The notes under the pieces were generated by a model that saw only the letters and a list, made by a program, of their open reading frames with translations, did no database searches and was not told the origin of the DNA. This document shows, in pieces, positions 35,901-54,579 of a DNA stretch of 64,000 nucleotides; position 1 is the stretch's first letter, and every line of letters starts with the position of its first letter. This DNA comes from Steinernema hermaphroditum (taxonomy: Eukaryota; Nematoda; Chromadorea; Rhabditida; Steinernematidae): assembly GCA_030435675.1 (NCBI GenBank), contig CM059625.1, positions 4,154,001-4,218,000 on the forward strand, read 5' to 3'. Made by a program: the position numbers and the translations under genes.

Positions 35901-38050
35901 CCTAGGGAACATGTTTAGACGTTCCCAACCGCCAAAGCTCAGTCATGCATCCAAGTTCTCTTTTTTTCTCATCAATTATTTACATGTTTATGATGCATTA
36001 ATTATATTTTTCGCAAAAACGCGCCTTCAGTGGAAAACAAATTTTCTTGCCCGACTTTACTATTATTCAACAGAAAACGTGATTTTACGAGCCCATAGAC
36101 AATTGTTCGTATCGATGTTAATCGCCGCCCTTTCACTTCCTTCTGCAAGAGCGCATCGCGCCCGCGATCAAGATAAGAATGATCTCCGCGTACTAACTAA
36201 TACCACGTGCGGCTTACAAAAAATACTACTACATGTCATGTTTTGCTTGGCCTCACAAGAAGAGTTCAAAGTTTGGAAGTTCCGGAAGTTGGTGACGCAT
36301 TATGCACACAAAAAAAGATCATCGACCGTGTCAGTTGCTGTAGCCACTGCATATCATGTGGCCAAGTTTGGCGCACCACGCCCTGCTGAGTGGGTGCGTG
36401 GCGTTATCAGTGCGAAACAGGCTTATTACCACAGTGCTGAGATCAGCTTTAAGAATTTGTGTAAACAAACACATCACTTAGGTCACCGCGCACTAACAAG
36501 TACTTGATTTTGTCTCGTATTCTCTTTATCCACACGTCCTAAAATGTCTTTATTTTTTTCCCATCAAATCATAGCGCACTGGCGTAATTTTATCAAAGCA
36601 AACGTAATTGACAAAACCACTATAAATATGGAGCTGGTTAATTTGATTTTTTGCTCCATGGATACGGCAGTGTTTTGTCGACAGATCTTTGCCGAAGCAA
36701 ATCTAAGTAGCTACTGTATGTTTGAAGATGTGGTTATTTCAAAAGGGATGAAGCTTGTATATAACCAGTATTGCGGTTCCATTTGGTCAGTGTATATAAC
36801 TCCATTGTACTGCTCTGCTCGCGATTACCTATCAACTATACGCACTGCACTCAACAAGAGACCTGTTTTTCGTTAAAAATATTTATTCTGGGCCTCACAA
36901 ATCTCATTTTATAAACAAACAGCAATCTTCGTCCCGGTCGGTGCCTTGAAAACTCACTTAGAGCGGACCTTCTTCGCAACTCTTGTTTACGGCCAAAACG
37001 CAAATAGGGCATTTTAGTTCCTAAGTGCTGCGCCAAAATCCGTATAGCTACAGTAGCTTCGGTGGCTGACCCGATCAAAGCGAACCCGTTTCTGCTAAAA
37101 CCACGTGCCCTTGCATCGGTCTTTTTGCGTAACCTTGAAACTCGCAACAAGCACGCTTTGTGATAATAGGCGCCGCTCACTTTTTCTTCCATAAATTTTC
37201 TGCAGAGGGGGCAAAGGGGACGCTATGCAGCAACGCTCGCATGCATTGCGTGCCCCGGGAAAGAATGCTTCTACTGCCTGATGCTGATAAAAACTGTTTG
37301 CCACTTTGTTCTTTGGTTCGAGCTGCCATCTTAGCGCGTTGCCCTTTCGAATGTTGCGTTTTTGTGGTCACGTGGAACAACAAAAAGTTGTACTTAGCTC
37401 GGATTGTGCTACAGCTTAGTGATAAAGGAAGTGTACTTTCAGTGTGGTTTTTTCATTTTGTTTGTGTGGCCTCCATGTTGCACTTTTGTCGAATTTTTTG
37501 TTCTCAACTGTCATCTTGTGCCTTTGTGCTGAGGTTGAACCGGTACGTCTCTACGTGATTTCCTCGCCTGTATTCTTCTATGCTATAATGGATTTCCTTA
37601 AGTTCGATCGGAATGTAATACCTTCCTCAATGAATCGGGCACTTCCTCTTATGCCATTCATCTTGCGGCGAAATTTCTATTATCATCTTATGCTTGCAAA
37701 AACTGACCTTTGTGAATTCCATCGGGCAAAGTGCCTAGTGCAGAGAACCATGTTCTTGGGGAACGCATTAAATGAGCATTTCCAAAGAAGAAGAAATGGG
37801 CACTTCCTCCTAATGAGGTGTGATCTAATATTACAAGGAAGACATTAGTCCCTCCCCTCTCCTTTCTCAACACGGAAAGTCAGTCGTGGTTCGTGTTCCA
37901 CCTTCCACAGATTGCTCTTTTGTGTAGTATCACCGGGGTGGCCTCCGGTATTTACCAGTGTGAGGCCAGCCCTATATTCAGAGAATGGTCTAAAGCAAAC
38001 AGCGTCGCGATTTTCTCCTTCCTAAAACAGTCTAGACGAGTTACGCCATT
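29951..38050. other. Long gene-poor region
   Basis: No gene could be supported. The longest frames (35911-36507 plus, 198 codons; 37160-37848 plus, overlapping) are AT-rich and unspliced, with no motif. A GC-rich block at 34980-35260 has short palindromes (agcacgtgct) of unknown meaning. A dispersed-repeat copy lies at 30485-30545. Confidence 0.4.
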
Positions 38051-38057
38051 TCAGACA

Positions 38058-40433
38058 ATGCCGATCGTATCGGAAGTTGCTCCGGTCCCTCGTCCTAAGG
38101 ATCCCCTCCATGTGGATATTTTCACTCGCATGTCGCTCTATGGACAGGACAATGAACGACCGGCTTTGGTAAGCACTTGGCTATTGGCGATACTTGTAAA
38201 ACGGCATCCAGATTGATCCTGCTGGCGATGAGACAGTAACCTTCGCCCAACTCTGCGAGGCCACCATCAAGATGGCCAACTTGTTACAAGTTCAAGGTGT
38301 TCGCAAAGGAAGCGCCGTTTCCATATTCATGCCCACTTCCTGGAGGTTCCCGGTCTCCTTCCTCGGAATTCTCACGTCTGGAGCAATAGTAACTGGCGCC
38401 GGAGTGGACGGAACTCACTGTAGGTTTCAAATTCCCATTTATCCAAAAGTCACACAAGTAAAGCACCTTAAACGCACCCAGACAAAACCTAATAGATATC
38501 CGGAACCATCTACGAAGTTGTAATTGCGTCCGCTGGGCAAAACATAGAAAAACGAGCGTTACTGAAAAACAACATCTGAGCATGATTGAAAACAATGCAC
38601 TCTAAATGGCTATATCTAGTTTGGCAGTTTACGCCCGTAGTGAACACAAACATTGCGTCGCATGGAATTTTATGATTTTGTAACACGATGACGTCAGCAA
38701 ATGTTGCGACGTCGAAACAAAGGTCACTTTCTTCACGCTATCACTTATAAACACAAACAACTAGAGCAAAAGGAGCGAGAAGAAAGTGTGATAAAGGGGA
38801 GCAAATTGTAACGGAATTATTTGGATTTCTTCAATTTAAATGTAGGAAGAGATATGTGATCAAATACTGAATATTGAAAAGTCTTGGATTGTGATTTTTT
38901 TGCAGATGAGACCCGCCGTCACCTTCGCGAGTGTGGCGCCAAGTTCATCATCACCGACTCCGAATACGTCTTCGAGATCATCGACGCTCTTCGAGAGCTC
39001 CCGGCCCACGAGAAACCGATGCTCTTCGTCTTCATCATGAAAGGCGACGAGTTTCTGGAGATCGAAACCGACATGAAAGTGTGCCGCATCGTCACCGACT
39101 CGCTCTATGGACACTCGCTAACCTTCGACAAAGTCCTCGTTCCCGTTGATCTCGACACCGATCTCGCGACTCTGTTCTTCTCCAGCGGAACCACTGGCCT
39201 GCCCAAAGGAGTCATGTCCACACACTCAAACTTGGCTTACATGTCCGCCATGGAGGTTGCGTTCAGTGAGCGTTGTGTGTACCCTATTCTCCACAAGAAC
39301 GGCTTTGATGGGCGCAACGAAATTATGATGATGTACATGCCACTCCATATGGCTATGTCGTTCTTCACATCGGTTCAAAGTTTAAAGAAGGGCGTCGCCC
39401 AGGTTATGATTCGCTACCCGGTAGACGTTTTTGAATATATTCCAAAATACAAGGTGGGTCTTTTCTGGGTCTTGATGCTTTAGAAAGGTCGCCTTTTCAG
39501 CCTACTACCTTCGTCACTGCTCCGTCCATGCTAGCTGGCCTTACAGCTCGATACACGGACTGTGCGGCGATTACAAATCTCACTGTCGGAGCTGCCCCCA
39601 CTACCAGACGTCAGTACAATGAGGTCATGAAAGCCTATCCAAATCTTAAGTACTTCAGCCAAGGTAGATATAGTGATTTTGATATGAGTGAGACTTGCTA
39701 TGCAGGATATGGTATGACCGAACTTACGGTCGCTTGCTGCTATACCGACTTCCGCTACCCGATTCCCTTTGGATCGGTGGGAAAGATTATGCCTAATATG
39801 GTCATGAAGGTCAGATTTACATGAAAGAATTTGCATTTCAATAACTGTTTATGTTTTAGATCATGCGAGAGGATGGAGAGGAGTGCGGAGTCGGCGAGGC
39901 CGGCGAGATTTGGGTTAAAGGACCCAACGTCATGAAGGGCTACTTGAACAACGTGCAGGCGACTGTGGACACTATCGACGAAGAAGGTTTCTTGCACACT
40001 GGCGACATTGGTTACATCAGCAGTGCGGATCACATCTTCATCACGGCTCGCATGAAGGAGCTTATCAAAGTGGGAGGACGACAGGTCGCTCCCGCCGAAA
40101 TCGAGTCCGAACTGTCGACGCACCCGGCGATCGATGACGTCGCCGTTATCGGCATTCCTGACCCCGAGCGCGACAGTGAACTTCCCAAGGCGTTTGTTGT
40201 CCTGAAAGAGGGCGAAACGGCCACGGTTGAGGACATCCAAGGATATCTGAACGGTGGGAAAATGGTGCAACACAGGCCAAAAAATGTATGAATGTTCAGG
40301 CAAACTATCAGCCTACAAACAACTCGCCGGCGGTGTACAATTCGTCAGTTCTATTCCTCGCCACCGCACCGGAAAAATACTCCGCGACCAGCTGAAGAGC
40401 AAGTACTGCACGCCTCTGAAGGCGCATCTCTAA
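38058..40433 (+). CDS. 4CL-like acyl-CoA synthetase 1, PTS1-type end AHL
   Basis: Seven exons: 38058-38168, 38212-38419, 38906-39453, 39501-39663, 39706-39809, 39860-40253 and 40300-40433; 553 aa. The ATG lies three bases after a TTTCAG acceptor, so it is probably trans-spliced. It is an AMP-forming ligase that activates a carboxylate as acyl-AMP and then acyl-CoA. Motifs seen: phosphate loop SSGTTGLPKG (about 199-208), GYGMTE (344-349), HTGD (424-427), hinge RMKELIKVGG, and catalytic lysine in RTGKILR (Lys535). The C-terminus AHL fits the PTS1 consensus [SAC][KRH][LM]. It is the most divergent of the three paralogues: the usual LPFYH motif is MYMPLHM and the SGAAP motif is VGAAP. Intron 2 is long (486 bases). 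AATAAA at about 40648. The substrate is unknown. Confidence 0.9.
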
Positions 40434-40439
40434 ATGCGA

Positions 40440-42700
40440 AACAAGCAAAACATCACTAATAATATCCCTTAGGGTAACCAGCTTTAGCGCCTATCGAACT
40501 GCGACCTATATTAACCGTAATAATTTATGACAGCCGAGTGAGAGTTCAAATTGGTGTTTGCAATATGTATATCCTCCACTGTATCCATATCTGTGTGTGT
40601 TTTTAACGTTATCTGTGTTGTGTTGTGAGTGTTCGTTTGGTTTATGTAAATAAATAGTGGTGGTTCATAAAGAAGTGTTGAGATGATGCCATCGCTGGTG
40701 CTATGTACTTAACGCACCACTCTTCTCAGTAGCAGATGGTGAGTTTCCATTACGCAACGAAATGCTGATAACGCTCAGAGAGCACTAAGCTTCTAACAAC
40801 ACATGCCTAACTGGACAGCTTCCTTTTAGCTCTCGAAAAGCAACAAATGATCATTGACATATGTATACGTCTTCACGTTGCTTTGTCTTCGACATCGTCA
40901 CATGAGCTGACAAGTGGCCGAGTACGCTGAGTATGCGTTCATGCTATGATTGCCTTCATTGATCACAAATCCACGCTAAACTACGCAGTGTTCAGGATCG
41001 CCTATCTGTTGAATCATTTCGCTAGCCCTTCTGTTCTTCAATAACTACTCTCTGCTACAGCAAATCAACGTGAGCTAGCAGTGTTAAATTGTGCAACGAT
41101 GTGTGTGATGACGATAGAACAATGGAAAGAATGGACAAAATGTGAAGAAAGGCTGAACATCATATGGAACAAAGAACTGTATAAGTCTGTAAGAAGCAAT
41201 TGAAAGTGCACAGTTGAATAAAGGAAGTGATACTGCCGGCACCACAAAAAAACTAGCAAAAAACCAGGAGCTGTATACCAATTTGAGGTCCGCTTGGGTG
41301 TTATCAAATGTACTTTTCTTAGTCATTGACCGAATATGGAGTTCGCTATTGTCATTTTCGCTGCTACTGCCACTTCTACAAAGCTGTACCGATTTGGAAA
41401 CCGTCTTCTACTGTCTTCCCCTACTGTAGATCACCTTTCTTTTCTATTCGATTTTTCTTCTGTGTTCTGGATCGCCAATCTGTTGAATCCTTGATGGGTT
41501 TGAGGTTTTGGATTTGATTCTATCGCGTTGCGCTGCTGGAAAAAAACAGTCGTTCATGTGGTCTGAAAGGTGACTGGTAAAATCACACTGAAGTGAAATA
41601 ATCAGTCAGAAAAAATAATATTGTCCCGTACGTCATTTCCGAAGACATCCGATTACTGCAATCCTTTAAATTATGCGTTAAGAACACTTCCAAGTAAATG
41701 CCAAAAGGAACTGCGCTATGTCTCGTTATCAATTATTTTACTTCGGTGTGATTCTGCCAGTCGGATAAATTCACCTTCGTGTTTTTCTATAACTGTGTGT
41801 AATATACGTCAGCGCAAAGAATCCAATGGAAATGGGTTATACAAGCGGTTCATCGCGGTATATCGACAAATGTAGTAGTCGACCGAGCGTACTACAATAT
41901 TTTCTTTAATTATTTTATATACCCAATTCCTTCTGAAAGCCTCAAATGAACACTCACAACTGTCACAGGGTTTGCCATTTGACCAATCAGAAACTCAGAG
42001 AGCGACTGAGGACTGACCGCTCGCCACCGCGACACGAGTGAGAATCCTTGCTAGTTTCACTTCCTCAATATGAGCATCTTCGCTCTTCTTGCAAGAATGA
42101 AACCCGCATGAGGTTACCATTCCAAGAATAATGTGCTGATGTTAATACAACATACGCCACTTGAAATGGTGATAAAGACAATGCCGTCACGCCGAAACAT
42201 GTTTATCTTCGAGCATTGAAGATAGCGATAAGATAATGACTAATGCACCACTGAGATGAAAGACTTCTTTTGAGAAACATGCCTCATTAAATTAATTTAA
42301 ATCTTTAATTTTGTTTTTGGTGTTTTGGAAATTTCGATATTTTTCTTTTTGTTATGAATTTAATTGGAAATCTGCATAATTTAGAGCTGCTATCACTTTT
42401 TTCAACCACACATAAACACGGACTACATATGAGCATACGATAACGATACCCCAATCCCGCTTAATGTCATCACATAAAAATATCAGATAAACAAGTCACT
42501 TGCACTGCTAATTTCTTGAATTGAGTGTGTGACCATTGAAAACTACAAGTTCTATAGTTTGCCCGGATTTTTTAAGGGGTTGTCGATAAGACGTGAGCGC
42601 GATGGCTTCGGAACTCCTGCCAGCCAGTTGCAAATGCTAGAAGCAATTGATTTTCCCGTGTCGCTCGATAAGACCTGTTGCAATGGGTCGCTCTATTTTA
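40440..42700. other. Intergenic between ACS genes 1 and 2
   Basis: 3' region of ACS1 and upstream region of ACS2. The frames are short. A cluster of GATA motifs lies at 42203-42237. No other feature is supported. Confidence 0.5.
42203..42237. promoter_or_regulatory. GATA-motif cluster upstream of ACS2
   Basis: Within 35 bp there are ttatctt (AAGATAA on minus), agatagcgataagataa with three overlapping GATA cores, one of them the CGATAAG form. It lies about 480 bp upstream of the ACS2 ATG. In nematodes TGATAAG-type sites bind intestinal GATA factors such as ELT-2, consistent with gut expression of acyl-CoA synthetases. Confidence 0.35.
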
Positions 42701-42715
42701 AGAGTTGCAGGTACA

Positions 42716-45585
<2,870 letters not shown>

Positions 45586-45599
45586 TGCATTGTTGATGA

Positions 45600-47399
45600 A
45601 ACACAATAGCTTATTAAATAAAGTTACTTTGTCCAATCTAACTTTTCCTTCTGCTAGCCATTCAGGCCCAGTCACTCAACGGCTCTAGTTGTACATGTTA
45701 TTTCATTCGGTACATTCTCATTGCATAATTCACCGGACTAACCGTTTCATTTACAGTCTAGGAATGTCTCGATGTTTCTCTACGACTTCCCCTACCATTT
45801 TAATGTTGTTGAACTCTTGTTCGCAGTAAAAGTATGCATCGCTTGTTGGTCAAATCTCTCTAAGCCACAAAAGGTAGAGCCATCCGTTTTTGGCCTATCA
45901 AATAGTGAGTGGTAGAGGTGAAGAAGTCGTCTAGAATTTCTACCGACTACATAGAGTTAGCCTACAAAGAAATCTTCCCTCCCTAGTTTTAATATCAGCT
46001 TTTACCGAAACTTTTGACGCTGTCAATATTTGTCGTGAATAGCACAACCCTGTGTGCTTCACAACCCAGCGGTCGAACGCACCATTCGCACCTAATTGCT
46101 GGTTCGTAGAGGTGCAGAACGTGGAAAGCGGCAAACGAAGAGATAAGCCACGTTCGGTTCTCCTGGTACTGCAGGATTCGGAGTCATAGATACTTCGCTA
46201 TTGACAATATTCTTGGTAATACGGTGGAACTACGGCTCCATGGTGTTCCACGTGTTCTGCGAGTCATCATTGTGCCAACAAGAACGGCCAAGAACGACCG
46301 CGCACTTGACTCATTTCTTAGGGAGCAAACGGAAAACCCGACCTATCACCACCGATGAAGATAAATGGTAAACGAAAGATTCTTTTTGAGAACGGAGCGG
46401 AAAAAAGCTGCATGTAATCCGGGCGGATGTCAAGCATGAAGACTGGTTCGATGAATGCAAAACAATTTATACAAAAAAAAGTTGGAGGTACACAAGGGTA
46501 TTCGACCCAATATGTAGATACTGACACAGATACAGGAGTCTGCAATTCCACGGGGCACTTTTAAGTCCTGATTAACCCCCTGCGCGCGTATAGGAACTGC
46601 CACACACATACACGATAACTACTTGCCTTCTTTAAGTATAGGTCATATTTGATTGTAACTATTGGGCCTTCGCCAAGAGCGAAACCAACAAAAAAAACGG
46701 ATTATACCCAAAATGGCGGCCAATAAAATGATTTGTGTTATGACAACCGCTATTTGCGTTAGCTTATTTTGTATCTATAATGGTTTTACCTTTAATCCAT
46801 CAAAGCGAAAAGCAGATAACTAGTGTTAACTGCAGTTGGCATTGCTCCTGTGTTTTTATTTTTTAATCCTATTTAAGAGAAACGTCTATTTTCTGTAGCT
46901 GTACGTAGAACACATGGATAGCATACTTTGACCCGCTTCATTTGCACGGTAAACAGCATAAATTGTTTTTACGTCTAACCTGATCGTGCGCCTTCGTTTC
47001 TGCCTTCTCCGTCTCCCGTGGCCTAACTGTCAACGTCGATTTCTTTCAAAGCATCGTTCTGTGCAAAGTATGAACTACAAGTCGTGTATCGCGCGACTCC
47101 TCACATGGTGCCTTCAGTGTGTGTCCGTGTCCATACCGTGTCTGTGCTAATGAGTCTGTAGTTCACCGTCTTATTGCGCAGGCTACAAAAATTGATCGAG
47201 CACGCCTTCGCGCACCTCTTATCAGCATTTGGTTACTTTGACCTTCGCATGCGCTCCGTGCACTTAAACTAGCACTGATTGTCGCGTTATCAAGTCATTT
47301 TGTTGTTTTTGTCGGTGCCGCTGCTCCCCACTCATTGATTACATAGTCTAAAGTGTCTAGTACAGGTTCGCCCATCCATCTCGTTCCAGACACTTCGAC
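45600..47399. other. Intergenic between ACS genes 2 and 3
   Basis: Contains the second transposon fragment (about 46150-46340). Otherwise only short frames are present. The ACS3 start follows a splice acceptor at about 47390. Confidence 0.45.
46150..46340 (+). mobile_element. Degenerate DNA-transposon fragment, copy 2
   Basis: It encodes PTRTAKNDRALDSFLREQTE, which parallels PTTTPKKGRPVNSFLKKQTD of the fragment near 22850. Upstream, acgtggaa and cggagtcat also occur in the same order in both. Both are decayed remnants of one transposon family; no ends were found. Confidence 0.4.
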
Positions 47400-49794
47400 A
47401 TGCCGATCAAATCCGAATTTCAAAGTGTTAAAGTCGCCGACAGCTCGTTCAGTGAAACTGTTTTGGATGTTGTTTGGAAAAACGCCGTTGAACAGCCAAA
47501 CAAGGCTGCCTTTGTATGTTTTGTTGAGCGCTATTTAAAAGTGTATCAGAGTATTATCTAGATCAGTGCCGAGGATCCTAGCGATGTCGTGACTTATCTG
47601 GACCTGTACACAAAGACTCTCTCCATTTGCGCTTTTCTTGAACAGAGGCACTTTGGCCATGGTGACATGGCTTGCGTGGTCTTGTCGAATTGCTGGGAAT
47701 ACTACGCGATCTTCCTTGGTGTGGCCACACAGGGTGGCGGGATGAGTGGAGCGAGCTATCTTTTTACGGACTGTGAGTTATTTACCTTCATGGTTGCAAC
47801 AAGAAACGCCCAGTTTGTTATGAGGTTTGAGTCTTTGGGTGTACGTGAATCGATGTAGATTTGAACACAAAAGTCAATTCGGGCAAGGTTTCAAAGAAAC
47901 ACGCGCATAATGTGACTCCAGCTCACCTCGTCAATCTAAGAATCCCTGCTTCACATACTGCGGCATCATAGCCGCCACGATTTCGGTTTTACACCCTAAT
48001 CACACACTGCAGACCGTAGATAAGAAATTGTTTTTGACATGTAGTTTATATCGAACGAAAACAAGGGTGTGTAACCAACACTGGCTTAAGATATAACATG
48101 AATTGAATAGTTGAATAGTGGTGGCCAGCACATTGCAGCTTAATACATCGTAGCCTTCACCATTTGCTTTAGATGAACTGGAGCGCCAATTCAAAGACTC
48201 GCAAAGCAAAATTGTGTTCTGTGGCGATGACTCTCTCGAACGAGTTTTGAAGGCGGCGAAGAGCTGTCCCAAAATCCAGGTTGGCCCTTCTGTCGTGCAT
48301 GACCATCGCTTTTCTTCCAGACTGTCGTAGTGCTATCCAAGAAAGGAACAAAGAAGGAGTATCCGTTCGGCGTTGTCAACTTCAACGATGTGCTTCTTAC
48401 TCAGCCTAACCTCCACAGACATAAAATCGACCATGACCTTGAGAGAGATATCCTGATTCTGCCATACTCCAGGCAAGAAAAGCGGTTAGAAAACAGTACT
48501 AATGTAAATGATGGTTTAAGCGGTACCACGGGATCACCGAAGGGAGTGATGCTGAGTCACAAGAATTTTGGAACGATGGTTAACATTCTTATGGCGTAAC
48601 TGACTTCATTGGTATTCTATTCTGTTCATCCTTGCAGGCATGTGGACCGTGAGATCACACCGCACATCGCCAAAGACTTCGACTGGCACAGCGAGCATAG
48701 TATTCTGTTTCTCCCATTCTACCACATTTACGGATTCGGCGTCGTGAATAACGTTATACTTCGCGGTTCTACCGGTGTCATTATGTCGCACTTCGACCCC
48801 GAGGTCTTCTTTCGCTCTATTGAAAACTTCAAGGTGAGCGAGCTCCACACATGAACTTGGCACGAAAGAAAATGCTTCAGATTCGTCTTCTCATGGTGGT
48901 CCCGCCGATTCTTGTCCTCATGGCCAAGCATCCTCTTGTTAAGAAGTATGACCTGAGCAGCGTCAGCTTTCTGCTCAGTGGTGCAGCTCCCGCAGGAAAG
49001 GATCTATGTGAAGAGGTCATGAGACGACATCCTAACATTAAGCATATCGTACAAGGTACAGAAGTCTTTAGGTGTCAAATTGAATGTGTTCTCTTCAGGC
49101 TACGGGATGACCGAGGTCAGCATGGCCACGCATTTCCCCGTGATCACCAACGATCCAAAGTATGGAAGTGCCGGAAAGCTGGCGTCCAACCTGCAAATGA
49201 AAATCGTAGATCCGGAAACCCGCAAAGAGGTGCCGAACGGAGAACGCGGAGAAATTTGCATTTCCGGACCGACCATCATGATGGGTTACCTCAATCGTCC
49301 ACAGGCGACCGCCGAAACAATCGATGACGACGGTTGGCTAAGAACGGGCGACATCGGATACGTTGACCACGACGGCTATCTGTTTATCGTTGACCGCCTG
49401 AAGGAACTGATCAAAGTGAAGGGTCTCCAGGTGCCTCCAGCCGAGCTCGAAGATCTTCTCCTCACTCATCCGCTGATCCAAGACGCTGCAGTGATCGGTA
49501 TTCCAGACGAAAAAGACGGTGAACATCCATTGGCGTTTATTGTGCGCGCCAATGAGTCGCTCACCGAGGAAGAAGTGAAAGAATTTGTGAAAAGTAAGTT
49601 CATAAATAGCATAGCCTTATCATTCAACTTGTTGACCTTTAGGTCGCGTTGCTCATTACAAGCAACTGAAGGGAGGAGTCCACTTCATTCCTCAAATTCC
49701 AAAATCCGCCGCTGGTAAGATTCTCCGACGGTTCCTTCGCGATGAGGCCGAGACTCTGCAGAAGGTTGTTGCCGGGAAACAATCCAAATTATAA
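47400..49794 (+). CDS. 4CL-like acyl-CoA synthetase 3, peroxisomal SKL end
   Basis: Nine exons: 47400-47513, 47562-47772, 48173-48279, 48321-48472, 48521-48595, 48638-48833, 48881-49055, 49099-49593 and 49643-49794; 558 aa. The ATG lies ten bases after a TCGTTCCAG acceptor. Motifs: SSGTTGSPKG (about 194-203, split by intron 4), LPFYHIYG, SGAAPAG, GYGMTE (344-349), RTGDIGY, RLKELIKVKG hinge, and Lys534 in AAGKILRR. It ends KQSKL, a PTS1. Intron 4 uses a GC donor (CCAG|gcaaga). Exons of 196 and 175 bases are the same length as their ACS2 counterparts, pointing to tandem duplication. AATAAA at about 49815. Confidence 0.9.
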
Positions 49795-49814
49795 TTAAAT
49801 CACGATTTTGTAAA

Positions 49815-50965
49815 TAATAAATGGTAATGTTGTTCGAGGAGAAGTTGCTCGATCGAAGTGCTAGGATTCACTGTAACGGGATGTAAGATACGGTGCCCTC
49901 TCGTGTTGACGAAAGATGATTGTTGTTAGCTGTTCAAGAACGTATTGTGAAATTACAATTAATTTAGCTGAAGCACTTGCTTTCACTGTGTTCATTCTAT
50001 TAAGGCCAAGTGTATGCAGAGTTGGGCATTATACGTAGGACATACATTATATGGGGCTACATACTCTAACGATGTTTTCAATGTAGCATTCCAAGTTTTT
50101 CATGAGATAATTAGCAGGCCAAATCTACTAAATTACTGATCACAGGCTCTCTTCACTTCCAGAAAGATCTTCAAATCCGACATGTCATATGTCTATCCCC
50201 CGTTCTTCCAGACACTACATATTTTGAGATTTATCTTATGGTAATCTGGCTTTTCCGACTTACCTGTGATGAATTTCTTACTTATCTTATGGTAATCTGC
50301 CTTTTCCGACAAACCTATGATTCATTTATGACTTACGAAGGGATCACCTGCTGCCAGACGTCACTGAAGGAAGCTATGATCAACGTCTGTCTTTATCAGA
50401 GGTCTTAACCCAATTAAATGGATTACGATGTTCGGTGGACGTGTGTGAACAATTCTATCAGGAGGGCAAACGTTCTCGTACGTGAAACGAGCGGAACAAT
50501 CGGTTTGGGTTAAACAATTACACCGTATGAGTATAAAGAGTTGTACTGAACAATAAAAGCAACTACGCTTTCGACGATTAAGTACTGGCTCTAGGGAGTA
50601 TAGGGTGACCGAGATGGCCGGAATAGAAGTCTTTAAGTACCTTTTCGGAGCTAGACGTGTTGGAAACAAGAAAGGAAACAATGCAACAAACAAAAACAAA
50701 ACAAACTGTACAATAAGCTCTGTGCAGAGATAACTGAGTATATAGCCGTGTCTAGGAGGGATTGAGTATATTTAGGTGACAGTATTTGATAGGACAGAGG
50801 CTTTTTCTACAAGGAAATCTGGAAACACCCGCGCACATTTGGTACAAGAGCAAAACAAAAAAAAACGCTATAACAACGAAAGAGGATAGGAGAGGACGGG
50901 CGAAGAAGTGCGACTCGTTTCAATAACGTTGGACGTAAGCTGCGGATGCTTTGAACTGCGCTGAA
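49815..50965. other. Intergenic between ACS3 and the phosphatase gene
   Basis: Convergent 3' ends of ACS3 and the minus-strand phosphatase. It contains the 52-bp tandem duplication and an A-rich stretch (about 50680-50870). No gene is supported. Confidence 0.5.
50228..50332. repeat. Tandem duplication, about 52 bp unit
   Basis: atcttatggtaatctggc/gcc, cttttccgac and acctgtgatgaattt/acctatgattcattt occur twice in the same order (about 50228-50280 and 50281-50332). Confidence 0.75.

Positions 50966-54579
<3,614 letters not shown>

Noticed and set aside
35911..36507. 198-codon plus-strand open frame
   Set aside because: It has a real ATG but is single-exon, AT-rich, without motif or signal, and unlike the short-exon genes here. 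Chance opening cannot be excluded.
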